In this document: positions 1-14,100 of the stretch, in pieces
Layout: each line of letters starts with the position of its first letter
Numbering within the stretch: the first letter of the stretch is position 1
From: Entomortierella parvispora
Lineage: Eukaryota > Mortierellomycota > Mortierellomycetes > Mortierellales > Mortierellaceae
Reading direction: 5' to 3'
Assembly (NCBI GenBank): GCA_963573315.1
Contig: OY752142.1
Location: 992,001 to 1,056,000 of the forward strand
DNA: 64,000 nt
Notes under the pieces: generated by a model
The model's database searches: none
The model's input: only the letters and a program-made list of their open reading frames with translations
Told to the model about the DNA's origin: nothing
Translations under genes and position numbers: made by a program

Positions 1-3000
1 AACTCAGTTTCTGGAGTGAACTGACCATTCTTTAAACATATATACATATATATACTGACAGAGAACTGGCTATCCATCATGTCGCGTTGCACCATAGATC
101 GAGAAATTTGAATTGGGTCGACATGATATTTCATTTCAGTTCGCACTTCCTAATGTTATCTTTGGCCGATGTGCGGAGCAGCAATTAATCTCGGCCACCA
201 TCTTGCAGGCAGCTAACGCATACCAGTATTCACTCAACTCCGAGGTCGAGGAAAATATCCCAGTGCTCCAAGTTCCAGCTCCCTACGTGCTGGATCGATA
301 TGTTTTCGAGGATGAGATCGTATCCCTTCGAAATGAGACGCATGCAAAGATACCACTCTCTTCAAAAACATTACTCCGGGGCCCAAAACCGTTCGATGGT
401 AAACTGTCTGGCCACAAAGGCATAGAAACAAACGATCCGGTAGTTCGGGTAATCTTTATCGGTGGCCCTTCAGGCGTTGGAAAGTACGTTCATCTTGTAC
501 ATGAGGGTTTAAACTCGCTGAATCTGCTGCTGGTAACTAATTTGCTTCCTTTTTCATCAGGACTGCCCTTACGAGAGGCATGGCTGCGACGGCACGGAGC
601 TCTGGCCTGTTCGCAGGAGGTGCCTTTGTGGACAATAGCTCTGCGCCATACTCGGCAATTCTCTCTTGTGTCCAAAGTGTACTACAGCAGTTGTTGACAC
701 AACATACAGACGCCCTGGCTTCGCTAGTGGTTGCAATTAGGACGGCATTTGAGCCCACATCTGGCATTGGCATCATCTGTGACCTTGTGCCTGAGCTCGA
801 CTACTTCTTCAACGGATCCGCTATGCCTGCCAGCAAAGATGTGCCATTGACCCACTCTGTAGCACGATTTCACGCTCTTATCTTGAAACTGATCCGAGTG
901 ATCTCGACTCATTTCTTTATGACCTGGTTCATCGACGACCTACAACATGCAGATAACAATTCTCTGGAACTATTGGCTGCACTGGTGAATGTCAACAAGA
1001 GGCTACCGATTATTCTCATCATCACTCATACGGACACCGTCGACTGCTTGACGAAAGTAAAACAGATTCTAGGAGGAGGAGCGACTATTGGAGTCCGTCA
1101 TCCCTCCTCAGAATTCGTCGCTCCCGCAGGAGGCGACCATGATGACCCTCTGGATAGGAATCATTGCGATGTTAGCAGCGACATCTCAGGAGGCACTGGC
1201 CAAAAGCCAGCGACACATTTCACCGACATGTTTTCACCTACCACGAAAGCTACTATTGGGGATGCTGGGTTACCATCTGTTGTTCGCGGAGGAGGAGGGG
1301 TTCGATTTCTCCAGCTTACCAACCCATGTCAAGAAACGATTCAGAATTTTCTGGCAATGCTTCTTCATCGTAAACCTCCGGAAACAGAGTCTTTGGCTAA
1401 AGTGCTCGTCAACAAATCCTGGCTGACTATTCGACAACTAGTCCTGGAGCTTTACAGGAACGAAACGATTTATTTCCACTGTGGATTGCGGGAATGGCGG
1501 TGGCAGGCATGTTCTGACACCTTGGCTGATGTAGTGAGGAAATTGACAGGAGAGGAGTACTCTTTTCTGGAAAAGAGATTCCGATCGCTGGACAAATGTA
1601 CCCAGAAGACATTGGTTTGCGCCTCCATCTGTGGGTCGGTTTTTTCCGTGCAGGATCTGCAGCAGTTGGTCACCAGGACTTCACAAGTGGACTACAACGA
1701 CTCGAATACAGTTGCTCTAGCAACAGAAATAGACAGTAGCGCAATGGCGGGACTCCAATCTGCTCTGAAGGAAGGCATACTTGTCTACACGTCGGTCCAT
1801 GACCATCTTCGGTTCCATCATGGCGTTATGCGTAAAGTTGCTCTGGATTTGATTCAGGATTCTGATCAAACCGAAAGACTTCACTTCGAGATGGCCAAAG
1901 TGCTTCTGAATTCTTCAAGGCAAGACTTTCGAGCAGCAAATCATGTCCTGCAGAGCTTGGATTTGATTAAGCGGTCAGCGACCTCAGATCGCGAGATGGA
2001 TTTACATTCATTGCGATTTATTCTCTCGCGGGCTGGAGAGAAATCTCAGAAGAGTGGAGCCCAGGATATGGCGCTGGCGTACTGGAAGGCCGCCATGTCA
2101 CTGCTACCGCCGGACTGCTGGGATCAAGGCTCCGGGGGAGACGCAGCCAATCGACCAAACGCTACTACTTTCCACGAAAACATACAGCTTCCAATAGAGG
2201 ACGAGAGCCGACAGGATTCAAAAACTTGCAAGAACTCTGGTAACAACGGTTCGCACAGCCTATACCTCGAAGCCTTGAAATTGCACCTCCAATGCATCGA
2301 AGCAGAGCGGTGGCGTGAGAACTTTGACCAGGCAATGGAAATCTGCAAAGTCATCCTAGCTAACGTTTGTGATCCCATCGACCGAGCGCGGGCTTACCAG
2401 CATCAGATTGAGATGTCAGTATGGGCGTATTCATCACCTGGACGAGCAACTGAAATCACGATTCAGTGCTTAAAAGAACTCGGAATACCTGAAGATACCC
2501 TCTTCTGTCCTTCGGATGAGGAGATGCAAGATATTTTTAATGAGACTCACCATATGCTCTTGGAGCACATGCCGGAGCTTCAGACGAACCCGCCAAAGTC
2601 TTGCAGCGATCCTCGGATCATTATGGCTATGGAGGTCCTGTCGATATCAAGGTATATATATGGTGAACAAATCTCGAGATATGAAGATCCTTGGAGTGAC
2701 CAGAGCGTTGACCCTTCTCTCTCTTTCTTCTCTCTCACTCCTTTAAAACACATACACTAGTGCTAGCCTGTATTATTGCAATGTTCCATTCATGTCATGT
2801 ATGATCGCCCAGTCCATGAAGCTCATCTGCCAATATGGTGTCACTAAGGATTCAGGACGCGCCTTGGTTTCATTTGCATTGACATATTCCACGTGGTATG
2901 GCTGCCTGGAAAATGCCTACGAACTTGGAAGGTAGATGGTCATTTTTGAGATTGTAAACTTTTCAATAGTTGCTTTTGAAGCCATCTAATCCATCCGTTC

Positions 3001-6000
3001 TTGTCAACACGTTTTTGCTCTAGGCTTGCCTGCGCAGTCTCGAATGGCAATCACCATGTCAAGTTTTTGTTTTATTTAACGGTCCAGCAATGGGGCGACC
3101 ACATCGCGCACTCAATTCCCGCCCTTGAAGAAACTCTGACAGCCGTTGACTTGACCTGCGATCGTCTCTTCCACACAGCAGGAATGATTCATGTTTCTGT
3201 TATGCGTGTCCTAATTGGCAGAGTGAGCCTCAATGACTGCATGGCTACCACGGTTGACCTGTTGGCAAAGCATGTAGAGTTTGGTCCAAAGTCTCATGGA
3301 GTGGAGGTTATGCAAGGAGTGCTCCAACTGATCAAGTGTCTCAAAGGCAGGACGCAGGCTTCCAATCCGGAAACAATCTTTGATGATGTTGACTACTCAG
3401 AACAGCCGCTCGCATCCAAAACGCCAGTGGCGACCGACACGGAGAACAGACCTCAAAATATGGGAATGAGCAACTCATTGAAAGGAAACGTCCCAACAGT
3501 TCACAACAACAGCACTTATCAGATGCTCAAGATACTAGCAGCATTTATTTTTGGTCACTACCACTTCATTGAGGAAATGACAGATGTATGGCATGACGAC
3601 CCAAAATCCATCATGAACTTTGAAGGATCTTGGATCACCCATACCATCTTCACAGTAGTGAGCCTTGCACTCGTAAATTTGATCCGCACAGAGGAGGACA
3701 GTAATCGAAGAAAGCACAGGATGAAAAGACTGTTGCGAATCAAGGATCTCATGGAACTTAGAGCAAAGAAGTTCCCCACCAACCACGCGGCCATGTTTTA
3801 CTTGTTGGAGGCCGAGATTGCAGACCAACAGGAACAAACGGAACCAGGAAGCAAAGATATCAAGCTCATATTCTTGTTGTACGAGAAGGCGATCGCTTAT
3901 GCCACGGAAGGAGACTTTCCCCTGCACAAGTGCTTTGCCTACGAATATACAGGGAAAAGCCACCTCCGCCACGGATTGACAACAAGTGCGAGATGTCTCT
4001 TGGCAAAGTCCCGGCAGGGGTACCAAGTCTGGGGCGCTAAAGGAAAGGTCCAATGGTTCCACGATATGTATCCTTCCATGTTTCCGAGCTTGGCCGAATC
4101 GATTGCCCCAACAGGAATCTCAAGACGGCTAATATACAGACCCAGTGCCAGCAGCAATTACCACAGCAGTTGTCCGTTCGCCAATGACACTCTCACAGGA
4201 TTCAACTCTGGGATCGCTTTTGGATCCTCCTCCAATGACCCGGTTACCAATACAAGTGCCTCCTTGTCGACCTCCTTCTCGTTGCCGTCAAAAACCGGGT
4301 CGATTTCTGACTCGGCCTATGCCATGTCGTGCGACTTTGCTGCCGGCCCAGCGACATCACCTTGGCTGACTGGATCTCCAAAAATAACTCGTCAAAGTCC
4401 GTTGACCTTTACATCTGAAAAGAAACAGACTTTGTCTCCTCGAATCACCAGTGCTCGATCGTCAGCAGGGCCAGGGGAATCGGCATTGAACTCGATCACT
4501 TCGGCCTTTGGAGACAGTACCACGAATGGTTCAATCACAGGCTCAGAACATTCCCCTGTATCCGCAACCAAACGCCCTGGCAGCGCCGGCAACAATGCAG
4601 AAGTCTTGGAAAGCGGTCTCTCCGTCAACTCTTTGTCCTCTTCGCTTCTCTCGGCTCCATTATACTCCATCCAAAACACATGGCTAAGTTCACCTTCTAT
4701 ATGCTCGCAATCACCCGAGCTGGATGCTGTGGATTTGGATGTACTGGATTTTTCATCCGTTATCGAGGCAATGCAAGTAATTGCCAGTGAGATCGATTTG
4801 GATTTGCTACTAGTGAAGGCTCTTGGGGTAATGAACCAAAGCGTAGGGGCTCAAGGAGGCTCTGTGATCATTGTTAAGGACCATGGTCAAATGGTCCTGG
4901 CTGCGTCCTTGAACGAACTCGGCATTTGTGAATCTGTCCAACCGGCAATTGAGATTAGTCAATGCAATGCCCTGTTCCTCGGCGTGCTTAACTATGTGCA
5001 CAACACCTCAAGTGTCTGTTTACTGACCAACGTAAAAGACGACCCTCGGTTCTGCTCTGACGATTATGTATTGAGGCAACGTCCCGATCTCAAGACTGTC
5101 CTCTGCGCCCCTATCTTGCACAAGACTGCGTTGGTCGGACTGCTGTACATGGAAAACTTTCCCGAGAGGGCGTTTGCAAACAAAAGGATGCTGGTCATGA
5201 ATTTATTGGTCCAACAATTGGGAATCTCCATCACCAACGCCCTGTTGTATCAATCGGTTCTGCAATCGGAGACAAAACTGAACGGACTGTTGGAGAATAT
5301 GCCATGCGGGATTGCCATTTGGGACGCTATTGCGGAGAACTGCCTCTACATCAACACCAGTTGGATGGATATGACGGGGTTTACTTTGGCAGAGATACTT
5401 GAATCAGGCTGGAGATGCCTGATCCACCCAGATGAACTGGTCACCCATGGATTGGCATGGAAAGAAAGAGTTTTGTTGGGTCAATCTTGTCAATGGTAAC
5501 TCATCCTGAAGCATTCTTTTAATTATGGCCATTTTTTTTTCTTTGAAAGAAACAGCCTCCTAAGTCCTCATACCTATCTCCTTCAAAAAATCTAGGCAGT
5601 GCCGCTATGCATTGAAAGATGGTACATATCGATGGGGCGTTGTCAGGATGCTGCCCATAATGTCCACTACGGAAAAGAACAAAATCTTGCAATGGCTTAC
5701 GGTGACCATCGATATTGACGATCAAAGACGTGCCGTCCAGCTGAAGTCCAACTTTTTAGCCAATATGAGCCATGAACTGCGAACGTAAGTGTCTTCTTTT
5801 CTCCATTATGAGGTAGGCTGGTATTTCTGGTTCTTTCTCTAACATAGACTGCTGCAATTGGGAAAATTCATCTCTAGTCCATTTTCAGGAATTCTGGGGA
5901 TGCTGTCGTTATTGAAGGACTCGAGCGGATTGTCACATGAGCAATTCGAATTTGTGGACATGGCCAAAGCCTCCTGTGAGATGTTGATTCGGATAGTGGA

Positions 6001-9000
6001 CGACCTATTGAACTTCAGTAAGCTGGAGGCGGACAAGGTCACCCTTGAGGACATTCCCGTCTGTTTTGAAGAAATTTTAGGAGGTAAAAATATTCCAGAC
6101 CAAGCAAATGAGAGTTGTCGTTCATTTTGGCGAGCATTAACATTTGGTTCAACTTTCTTCTTACAAGATGTATGTGATCTCCTGGTGCCTTTGGCGTCTA
6201 AGAAAGGCCTGGAGCTGATTATTCTGGTGGATGACACTTTGCCGTTGCTGTTAATTGGAGACCCGGATCGGTTGAAGCAGATCCTCATGAATTTAATCGG
6301 AAACGCCATCAAATTCTCAACAACAGGAAGTGTTGTGATTCGATACTGGCACACGAAACCTGAGCCCACTGCGAAAGGACGGAACCACTACAGCCAAGGA
6401 GAGATCCAAGGAAGTGGCCAAAAGGGATTTGATTTCTCTTCTTCATCATTCCCTAAGGTGCCTGCGGTCGATGTTGGCGGGAACACAGGATCGATTTATC
6501 CGTACTCCAGTGCGCTTGGATCCAAGGTCCCAGTGTCAGTGGTGAAAAAAAGAGAATTCACGACTCAGGAAGTACTGGACTCAATGTCGGACAAGTGTAA
6601 AAGCAACATGGCGAACCACCCCATGATGGTGCAGAAGCTGAAGATGGAGGCTGCCGCGGCCTTATCCTCGACATCTGAGGATGTCTTATCTGCAGGATCA
6701 GTCCCTGGACTCCCATCTGGCCCCATGAAGGACTCCGCACCGAACTCGTTCATGATCTATCAGGAAACTGCCAATCATCGACCAGGCGAAGAGATTATTC
6801 TACATTGTTCTGTTGAGGATCAAGGCATTGGAATGACCCCTGAGGAGCAAAAGATGCTCTTTGTCTCGTTTCAGCAGACAGACAATGGTACTACCCGGAA
6901 ATACGGAGGCACTGGTCTTGGACTTTCTATTTGTTCTCAGCTCATCAACCACATGCGAGGAAAGATCACTGTCAAATCTGAGAAGGCTCAAGGGTCTACG
7001 TTTACCTTCACAGCCCGCCTCCGGACTATGACAGAAGACGATACAGAATTGAATCCGACAGAGACAGCTAGGATCCTAGAGTGTCAGACAGTGATAGAGA
7101 GACGGTGGCAAGCACTCCGGCGACGGAAACGGATTTTGATCCTAAGTCCTAACGAGATGCTTACGGAGCAATTGATGAGGACCATTCCCGGGGCAGAGTA
7201 TGTGGCTTTTTCAAGTATTCAACAAGCAGTCGATGCGCAGGTGATATCGCTGAAGAGAGGAAACTTTCAGGACAGCAAAGAGGAATCAAAGGAAGGTTGG
7301 AGGAAAGAAGGTGATAAGAATAACAAGAGTCATGGAAAGGACTTGGAGCCGTTCGATTTCATCTTGGTTGATCATGTTTTGGACACTTTTGAGCTGGATC
7401 TGCTCTTTCCGACCCCATCAGTAGCCTATGTCCTTCTTTTGCAGCCGACCACGGAGACATTGAGGTGGATTTTGCCGCCTGCAGAAAAGAATACATCAAA
7501 GAGCCAACGACGACGTCAGACTGAAGCCGGAATTTATTCAGGGCCAGACAACGGGAGGTTGGATAATATCGATAAGGAGGAACTTCAAGGATCGTTAAGA
7601 GAGGAATTGAAGGGTGACCATGCAGATGACTCTGAGGCGGAGGAGGATCAGGAAGACGAGGAACTGACAGACTATGAGGCTGATTCGAGACAGGTCGATG
7701 TGGGAGGCAGAGGGCGATTAAGAGCTGACTCGTCCGGATTAACCTCTGGTGGTCCATATGTCATACCGCCAGGACTAATGGCTATGACTACCTTCCAGAA
7801 AACGACTGAACATGGGGAGGCACTCAAGCCATCCCTGTTATTCAAGAAACGTTGCACAAGCCGGATCTCTGCTTCTGTAGCGATGTCTGAAAGAGCCCCG
7901 TCAGCCTCGAGGAAGAGTGGATCCAAGAAAACGCCGTACCGCATTTGTAGGATGATCAAACCAGTCAGACGACTCAAACTGCTTCAGATCATGTACAATG
8001 CCCTTGTACAGCATGAGGAGGAGAACGGACAGCGGGGCAGAGCATTGGCCTCTCTGCTTTCAGTGCCTTCAATCGATAACAATGATGACCCTGATATGGA
8101 TTTAGATGCCGTGGACAGTCAACCAACCTCTCAATCATTAATGGTGACATCTTCAATCCCGTCAATAACGACCTTGAAGCGTTCACGATCTCGAATTAAT
8201 GGCGCGCAACATGGACCATCGTTTGACGACAACCAAAATGGAGTCGGGTCCATTGAGACAGAAAGGAGTAGGAAGGTCGCCCGAAAGCGCGAAGGAGGCA
8301 CGCCATCTTCGAAATCTATTCGTCGGATGCCCGACCTGGGCATTCACTCTTCCCTGGAAACGGATCAAAACTTTCCTAAGCGAGCGCGAAACAATGATTC
8401 ATTGACGTTGCTGTTGACGGCCGAGGAACGAGAGCAATGCCGAGGTGTGAACGTGTTGGTGGCCGAGGATGATTTTGTGTCGCAAAAGATTCTGGAAAAG
8501 CAGCTTTCAAAGCTAGGCATGCATGTCACGATTGCGAACAATGGACAAGAAGCTGTGGAGAGATGGATAGAGGCCAAAGACGGATTCTATGCCATTGCAA
8601 TTTTTGATCATGTAAGTTCCATGGTGAGATAGTTTGCTCCGCGTCTACTTTTTGTTATCACCATGTGACTAATTGGCCTTCCTGCCACCACTCTATAGCA
8701 CATGCCAATCATGGATGGACTTGCAGCTACAAAACGGATCAGAGAGTTGGAGCAACAAGACGAAGAAATCTCGGCTACAGCCTCAGTACCAGAGTCGCCA
8801 TCTTCAAGCGAAACGAACGCTTCAATCAAGAAGAGCAGGAGAATCCCTATTGTGGGTTTGAGTGCCGATATCCAGCATTCGACCAAAGAGGTAACATACA
8901 ACATACCAGCGACCAATCTTGAGTCAAGTACGAAATGTTGATTCCTTTTTTTTTTTTTTTTTTTTGACAACCTGTAACAGAAATGCATCAAGGCCGGGAT

Positions 9001-9079
9001 GGATGAATATGCGACAAAACCTTTATTGACTCAAGGACTGGCGCGTCTGATCCAACGCTACTGCTGTCAAAAATATTGA
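1..9079 (+). CDS. Hybrid histidine kinase, group X-like (5' truncated)
   Basis: Probable exons are 140-483, 561-2651, 2767-2931, 3024-5495, 5596-5784, 5878-6083, 6168-8611, 8699-8890 and 8981-9079, about 2733 codons in the window. Bases 1-139 look like the end of an intron, so the gene starts upstream. Domains in order: an AAA_16-type ATPase with Walker A GGPSGVGKT (split by the first intron) and Walker B-like FIDDLQHAD; a helical region; GAF (about 4740-5270); PAS (about 5275-5690); HisKA with NMSHELRTPFSG across the intron at 5785-5877; HATPase with NLIGNAIKFS and GGTGLGLSI; and a terminal receiver with DHHMPIMDG and YATKP. This order matches fungal Chk1/Mak2/Mak3 (group X) kinases, which usually carry a kinase-like domain before the ATPase. 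That part would lie outside the window. The protein should autophosphorylate on His and pass phosphate to an HPt protein. Low-complexity inserts split the HATPase domain and precede the receiver. Confidence 0.9.
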
Positions 9080-9119
9080 AATGCCTCTAATCCAATAGAA
9101 TAATATTAATACCCTACTC

Positions 9120-10758
9120 TTAAAACTCCTTCAAAGAAAGCCATGGATGAACGCGGGCCTCTTCGGCCGTCATGCGCTTTTGGGGATCATGAACGATTAG
9201 TCTCTGCATGAAGTCTCGACCTAGTGGAAAACAATGACTTTTAGAATCCTCCGGCAGACTTGGGAAATCTTTATCTTTGTGTCCCATTAGATGTTACCTT
9301 CAGGTGAGAATCCTTCCCAGAAAAGCGGCCTCTCTGACTCGTTTGGGATCTCGCGCGTGAGTAGGTGATAGCACATTTTGCCCAAGGCCCACATGTCTAC
9401 GGGCAGACCATACTTTTGTCCTTGGCTTTGTTCAGGAGCCTACTCCGTCGAAGTGAACGTAGGCAAGTCAGCCTTTGTATCCCCAAGAAAGGCCTCAATT
9501 GAAATAACGAGATATTTCTATCTCTTACCTTGTACATTTGAGTACCGCAGTCGGTAGTAAAGAAGCCTCTTGCCTCCAAGAAGTTGGACAGTCCAAAGTC
9601 GGCCACGATCAAATCGTCGTCAGTTTGACTGCGAAACAGAATGTTCAGCGGCTTGATTGTGCGAGGAACAAAGAATAGAGTCACGTCAGAAATGTTGTCC
9701 AACCATAGCAACATGTCTTCATAGTTTGCAGATTTAATTACTTACCTTCAAGTCTATGTGTAGATATTGGTCACAAATTTCAGAACGAAATAAAGAGAGG
9801 CCGGAAATTCTTTGTTAACGAACAGTCAAGCAGGAGTCACAGTGACCTTTGTTCGTGCGATTTACCTCGGTGAACGATGCCATTAGCATGCATGGTCTTG
9901 AAAGCGTCACAGATGGTGCGCACCATGGGAATCAGTCTCTCTTCAGTAAACGGATGATTCATATTGTCAAATCGCCTTTGCAGATCGCCTCCTTTGGCCA
10001 ATTCGGTCACCAAAAATACTACAGAGCGCAAACAGACAAGGATCGCGGTCAATACTGAGCAAGAATATAAAAGAAAAAAAAAAGGTTCCTGAGGAGAAGC
10101 TGGGTCTTACCATAGTCCTGTGCATAACAAACATCGACAAAAGTCAAAAAATAAGAATGTCCATGCAACCTTTTCACGGCAAAGCATTCACGCAAGGGCT
10201 GTTCCAACAGTTTCTGCTCGTTCATAGCTCGAGTGCGCTCAAACTTTTCAATGTCACTGGGGCTCATGGCTGCCCTGTCCTGGTCTGTCAACATTGGTAG
10301 GTCTCTGGCAAAGATATCACCACGTTGAAACTTTTTCACTGCGTAGACTTCTTCAGTTTTGTCTCGGCTCTTTTTGGTGTCGTGCCACTAAACCAAGCAA
10401 AAGGGAGGGGGAAAAAAAAGAATCGAGTTGTCAAAATCAGGAAAGGGTATTGTTTGACAACCAGCTTTTATGTATACCTTGATGCCCTCTAAGATGTAAA
10501 GGCAGCGTGAGCAGGAAGAAGAAAACAACATTGAGTTCCTGTTCCCTTTTTTTTCTTTTCAGAAGTGCTTTTCCTTAGTCGCTGCTCTTTGTTAAAAGCC
10601 ATCTTACTATGGACGGAGCTGAAAGCGCCCGAGGCAAAGCTGACATTGTTCACGCGGTATTGCTGTCCAGTGGTTTTGTTTTCGATGAGGAAGTAGCGTG
10701 CGCCAGACCCTTGCGAACTACTGGCGACGGAAGACACCGAGTTATACGTCGATGCCAT
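9120..10758 (-). CDS. Ser/Thr protein kinase with two micro-exons
   Basis: Eight exons, read 5' to 3' on the minus strand: 10758-10608, 10488-10478 (11 nt), 10387-10111, 10018-9866, 9753-9746 (8 nt), 9651-9529, 9439-9298 and 9220-9120. They sum to 966 nt, or 321 residues plus stop. The kinase core is complete: glycine-loop region SGAFSSVHKG, the ATP lysine in YAVKKF, catalytic loop HRDLKPLNILF, DFGLS, APEQ, and VDMWALGKMCYHLL. The 11-nt exon supplies KGIK of the glycine loop. The 8-nt exon supplies DLK of the catalytic loop. Without either exon the frame and the motif break. A short insert follows the ATP lysine. The fold looks CAMK-like, but the exact family and substrate are not identifiable. 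It is convergent with the histidine kinase gene, with only 40 bp between the stops. Confidence 0.86.
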
Positions 10759-11042
10759 TGAGAAGTAGGAGTGTCGGAAAGGGAGATGTCAAAACAGAAG
10801 GAGAATAGATGAAGAGAGGCGGGGTAAGAAGGATCAAAGACAAAGCTGCAAACTGAAGAAAAAAGGCACAAAGGATGGACGGCAAAGTACGTGAAAAAAA
10901 AGGCGAAGTAACGATATTTCCACGTGACCCCATTCGACTTTTGACTTTGTGCGCCACCATTTCCGCTGTTACTATTGGCGTGTTCCCCACAGGCATCCAT
11001 CCCTCTTGCCCTTCATCCCTGCCCCTCCCTGAACCTCACTTC

Positions 11043-11082
11043 GACTGACCGACTGACCGACTGACCGACTGACAGACTGACA
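11043..11082. repeat. 8-bp tandem repeat in a 5' leader
   Basis: Five consecutive copies of an 8-mer: gactgacc three times, then gactgaca twice. They end 37 bp before the start codon of the FHA/BRCT gene. Bases 10759-11119 are otherwise the shared divergent promoter of the kinase and the FHA gene. Confidence 0.8.
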
Positions 11083-11119
11083 AGCAGGCAGACAGACAGC
11101 TCGACCTCACAATCGCCCC

Positions 11120-14100
11120 ATGGCAGCCAAGGACAACGCAAGGCCGCTGCTGCAACTGCGCATCCGCAAGTTCAAAGACGAGGCCGAAACTACATTCCCA
11201 CTCTATTCTGGAGAAAACACCGTCGGTCGCGATCCCGACAAGTCCACCGTATGGCTGCCCATGCAATTCATTTCAGCGTGTCATTGTATAATTGGTACAT
11301 TACAATCTTTCTGGTCTGTTTGCATCCATTCAAAAGCCAATCACATTAACCTTGTGAATACTTACTTGTTCACTAGATGTCACACCTGAAGGAGCCGCAT
11401 GGGTGAGAGACGAGCCAAAGCGCGAGGTATAATGCACCCAGAGAAACAGTCCTATAGCAAAGCCCAGCTTCTGTAACTAACCTCACCGTTTGAATAGGAT
11501 CAAGAGCCTAGCTACATAGAGGGGATGAAAATGCGGTCAGGAAGCTACTATGAGTTTCATAAAGGGCGAGTAAGAGAAACCAGTCGACGGAATGCAATCT
11601 GGAAGCAGGACCGTGCATAGACACTAACATCGCTCACTCACCAATCTTCAGAGATTGAAACTAGGAGGACTCGTAACTTGTTTGGTTGAGCGATTGACTC
11701 CAGAATGTACCTACCGTAAGGTACGAAAAACACAAAGAGACCCCCACCATTGGTGCCGACCATTGACGAGGCGCTCACGGCTAATCACTTATTTCTTATA
11801 GAACATTACTTGCGACCGAGTTCTTCAGGCACGAAAGACGAATCTCTATAGGACTCGGACAATGGGGAAAATTGCAAGTCAGCAAGAATATCCCGAGTTC
11901 GGTCAGGATGGAGGCGCTGGTCTTCAGATTTCAAGCCAATGCGATTCAACCCAGGATCACTCATCCATTCCGTGCACTCTGTCTGCTGTTGGTCAGACTC
12001 TCTCTCTGGAAGATGTAAACCCGGAAAGCCAAAGTATGGAGGCCATTGCTGGACATCATCTACGGATAGCTCAAAGAATTTTACCTCCAGAATTAACTGC
12101 ACAGAGCGAACTGGATCAGTTTCCGGACGATTGCCCCTCGACACTACTCTTCGAGGACAGAATCTCCTCTCCCGAGCCAAATCAGGATGGGCATACAACA
12201 CTACGTGCTGAAAGGTGGTTAGCACCTACTACCCCTGATGTCACAACTACTAAAATTGGCATTCGGGAGTCAGATCCGACAAGCACCACCCAGTTTTTTG
12301 ACGGAAACTCAGCAACGCAGGTTGTGGTCAACAGTTCAATGGAGATTTATGATCGTAACGCCCCGACACAGGCTATTGCCAACACCTTTGCCGAGATCTC
12401 TGATCGCAATGCCCCGACACAGGTTGTCCAAAGGCATAGCCAGCCGCTGCTCGATCAGGACACACCAACTCAGCTTACAAGTGCTAGTATTTCAACCCAG
12501 GTGGTCCAGCAAACCCAACTTGTTATGGAGATCCAATCAATCAGCCAGCGGGAAACAGAGGCACTGTCTCAGATCATTGATGCTACTCAGCCAAGTGTTA
12601 CGGGAAATTTTAAAGCGCCTTCCGATATACAGCCTCAGTACGACGCAGATGCACCAACGCTACCTATCATCACCAGTCAGTCGTCGCTACATCTAGACCC
12701 CGATGCCCCCACTCAACTCCTGGATATCAATCAACCGACATTAGTCCTTGAGAGCTCACTGCCATCAACCTCTGAACTCTCTCTTGATCAAACGCCTGCA
12801 GCTGACGATCGAATTGAAACCACACAAGTGGCACCCCCGGGGTCATCGATTGAGTCTTCGGAGGATATCTCTCTTTCTGGCTCAATCCAAGTGTCAGATT
12901 CGTTACCACATGCTGAAGACTCAACCCAGCCATTGCCAACCGAAAAGTCTGACATAACCCCATCGGCCCCTCACTCCCGTCGGGAATCCATTGATCAAAA
13001 TTCCCAGGACACTCCTACGGTTTATTTTCCATTGGGCTCAGAGCGACTTCAACAGGATCACCAACAACACTTCCGAATCCCTTCGACACCTATAGATATC
13101 ATAGACCAACAACAAAATCAGCCTCAGTCCAGACCGGCCATGGATGAGCTTATGGATTCAGGAGCTGATTCTGGAGGAGACAGTGACATGAAAGATGACC
13201 ACGATTTGGATGTTATAGAAGCCACGCAGATTCTTCTACCATTCTCGCCAATTGGTCAGGAATCAGGTCGAGCATCGAGAGATCTCAGTGAAGATATTGA
13301 CATGGTTAGCAACTATTCAAATTCATCCAGGGCAGAATCACCAAAACATGATCTAGCTGTTGATTCTGAAAAGGAAGATACCCCAAAACCAAACAAACAA
13401 CTCAAGCGCGAAAGAACCGATGTATCGGTTGGCTCTATTTCCGGTGGTCGCGCCCCATCGAGGACATTGCAGAGGCGCTTGACAATGGACATGGACTTGA
13501 CCAAAGTTGCTGTCCTCTTTAGTGCACCCAAATTAGAAGAAAATGATAAGGTACCTCCTCCGTGTCACCACTTTCATGGCGAACAGATAATCATGTTCAA
13601 GAAGATTAACTTGCATTATATTTGCTATCTATAGAAACGCTATGCCGACATTGTGGTCCGACTGGGGGGGGTGAACAAAGATGAATACAAAGAAGGGACC
13701 ATATTGGTACATTCTGCTTCCTCAAGAACGTACAAGTTTATGTGTGCTATTGTACGGTGCATTCCTATTGTTTCTATCGAGTGGATCGAAAAATCTGACG
13801 AAGCCGGTCGATTTTTACCATGTATGAAGATCATATGGCTCTATGATTTGAACATATTGAGTGTGTCTATTCCAGTCTAATTAACACACTACTCATGTTT
13901 GTTTACAGGGGAAGACTTTGTGTTCTATGATGAGGCCATGGAAAAAGCATACGACTTCAGTCTGGAGAGAACGTGCAAGATGGCAAAGGACAATTTAGCA
14001 AACAATATCCGTCTCTTCGAGGGCTATTCATTTTACTTCATCACCCAAAGCGGACAGCAACGCAAGAACAAAGAACGCAATCCGGAAGGATTTATGAACA

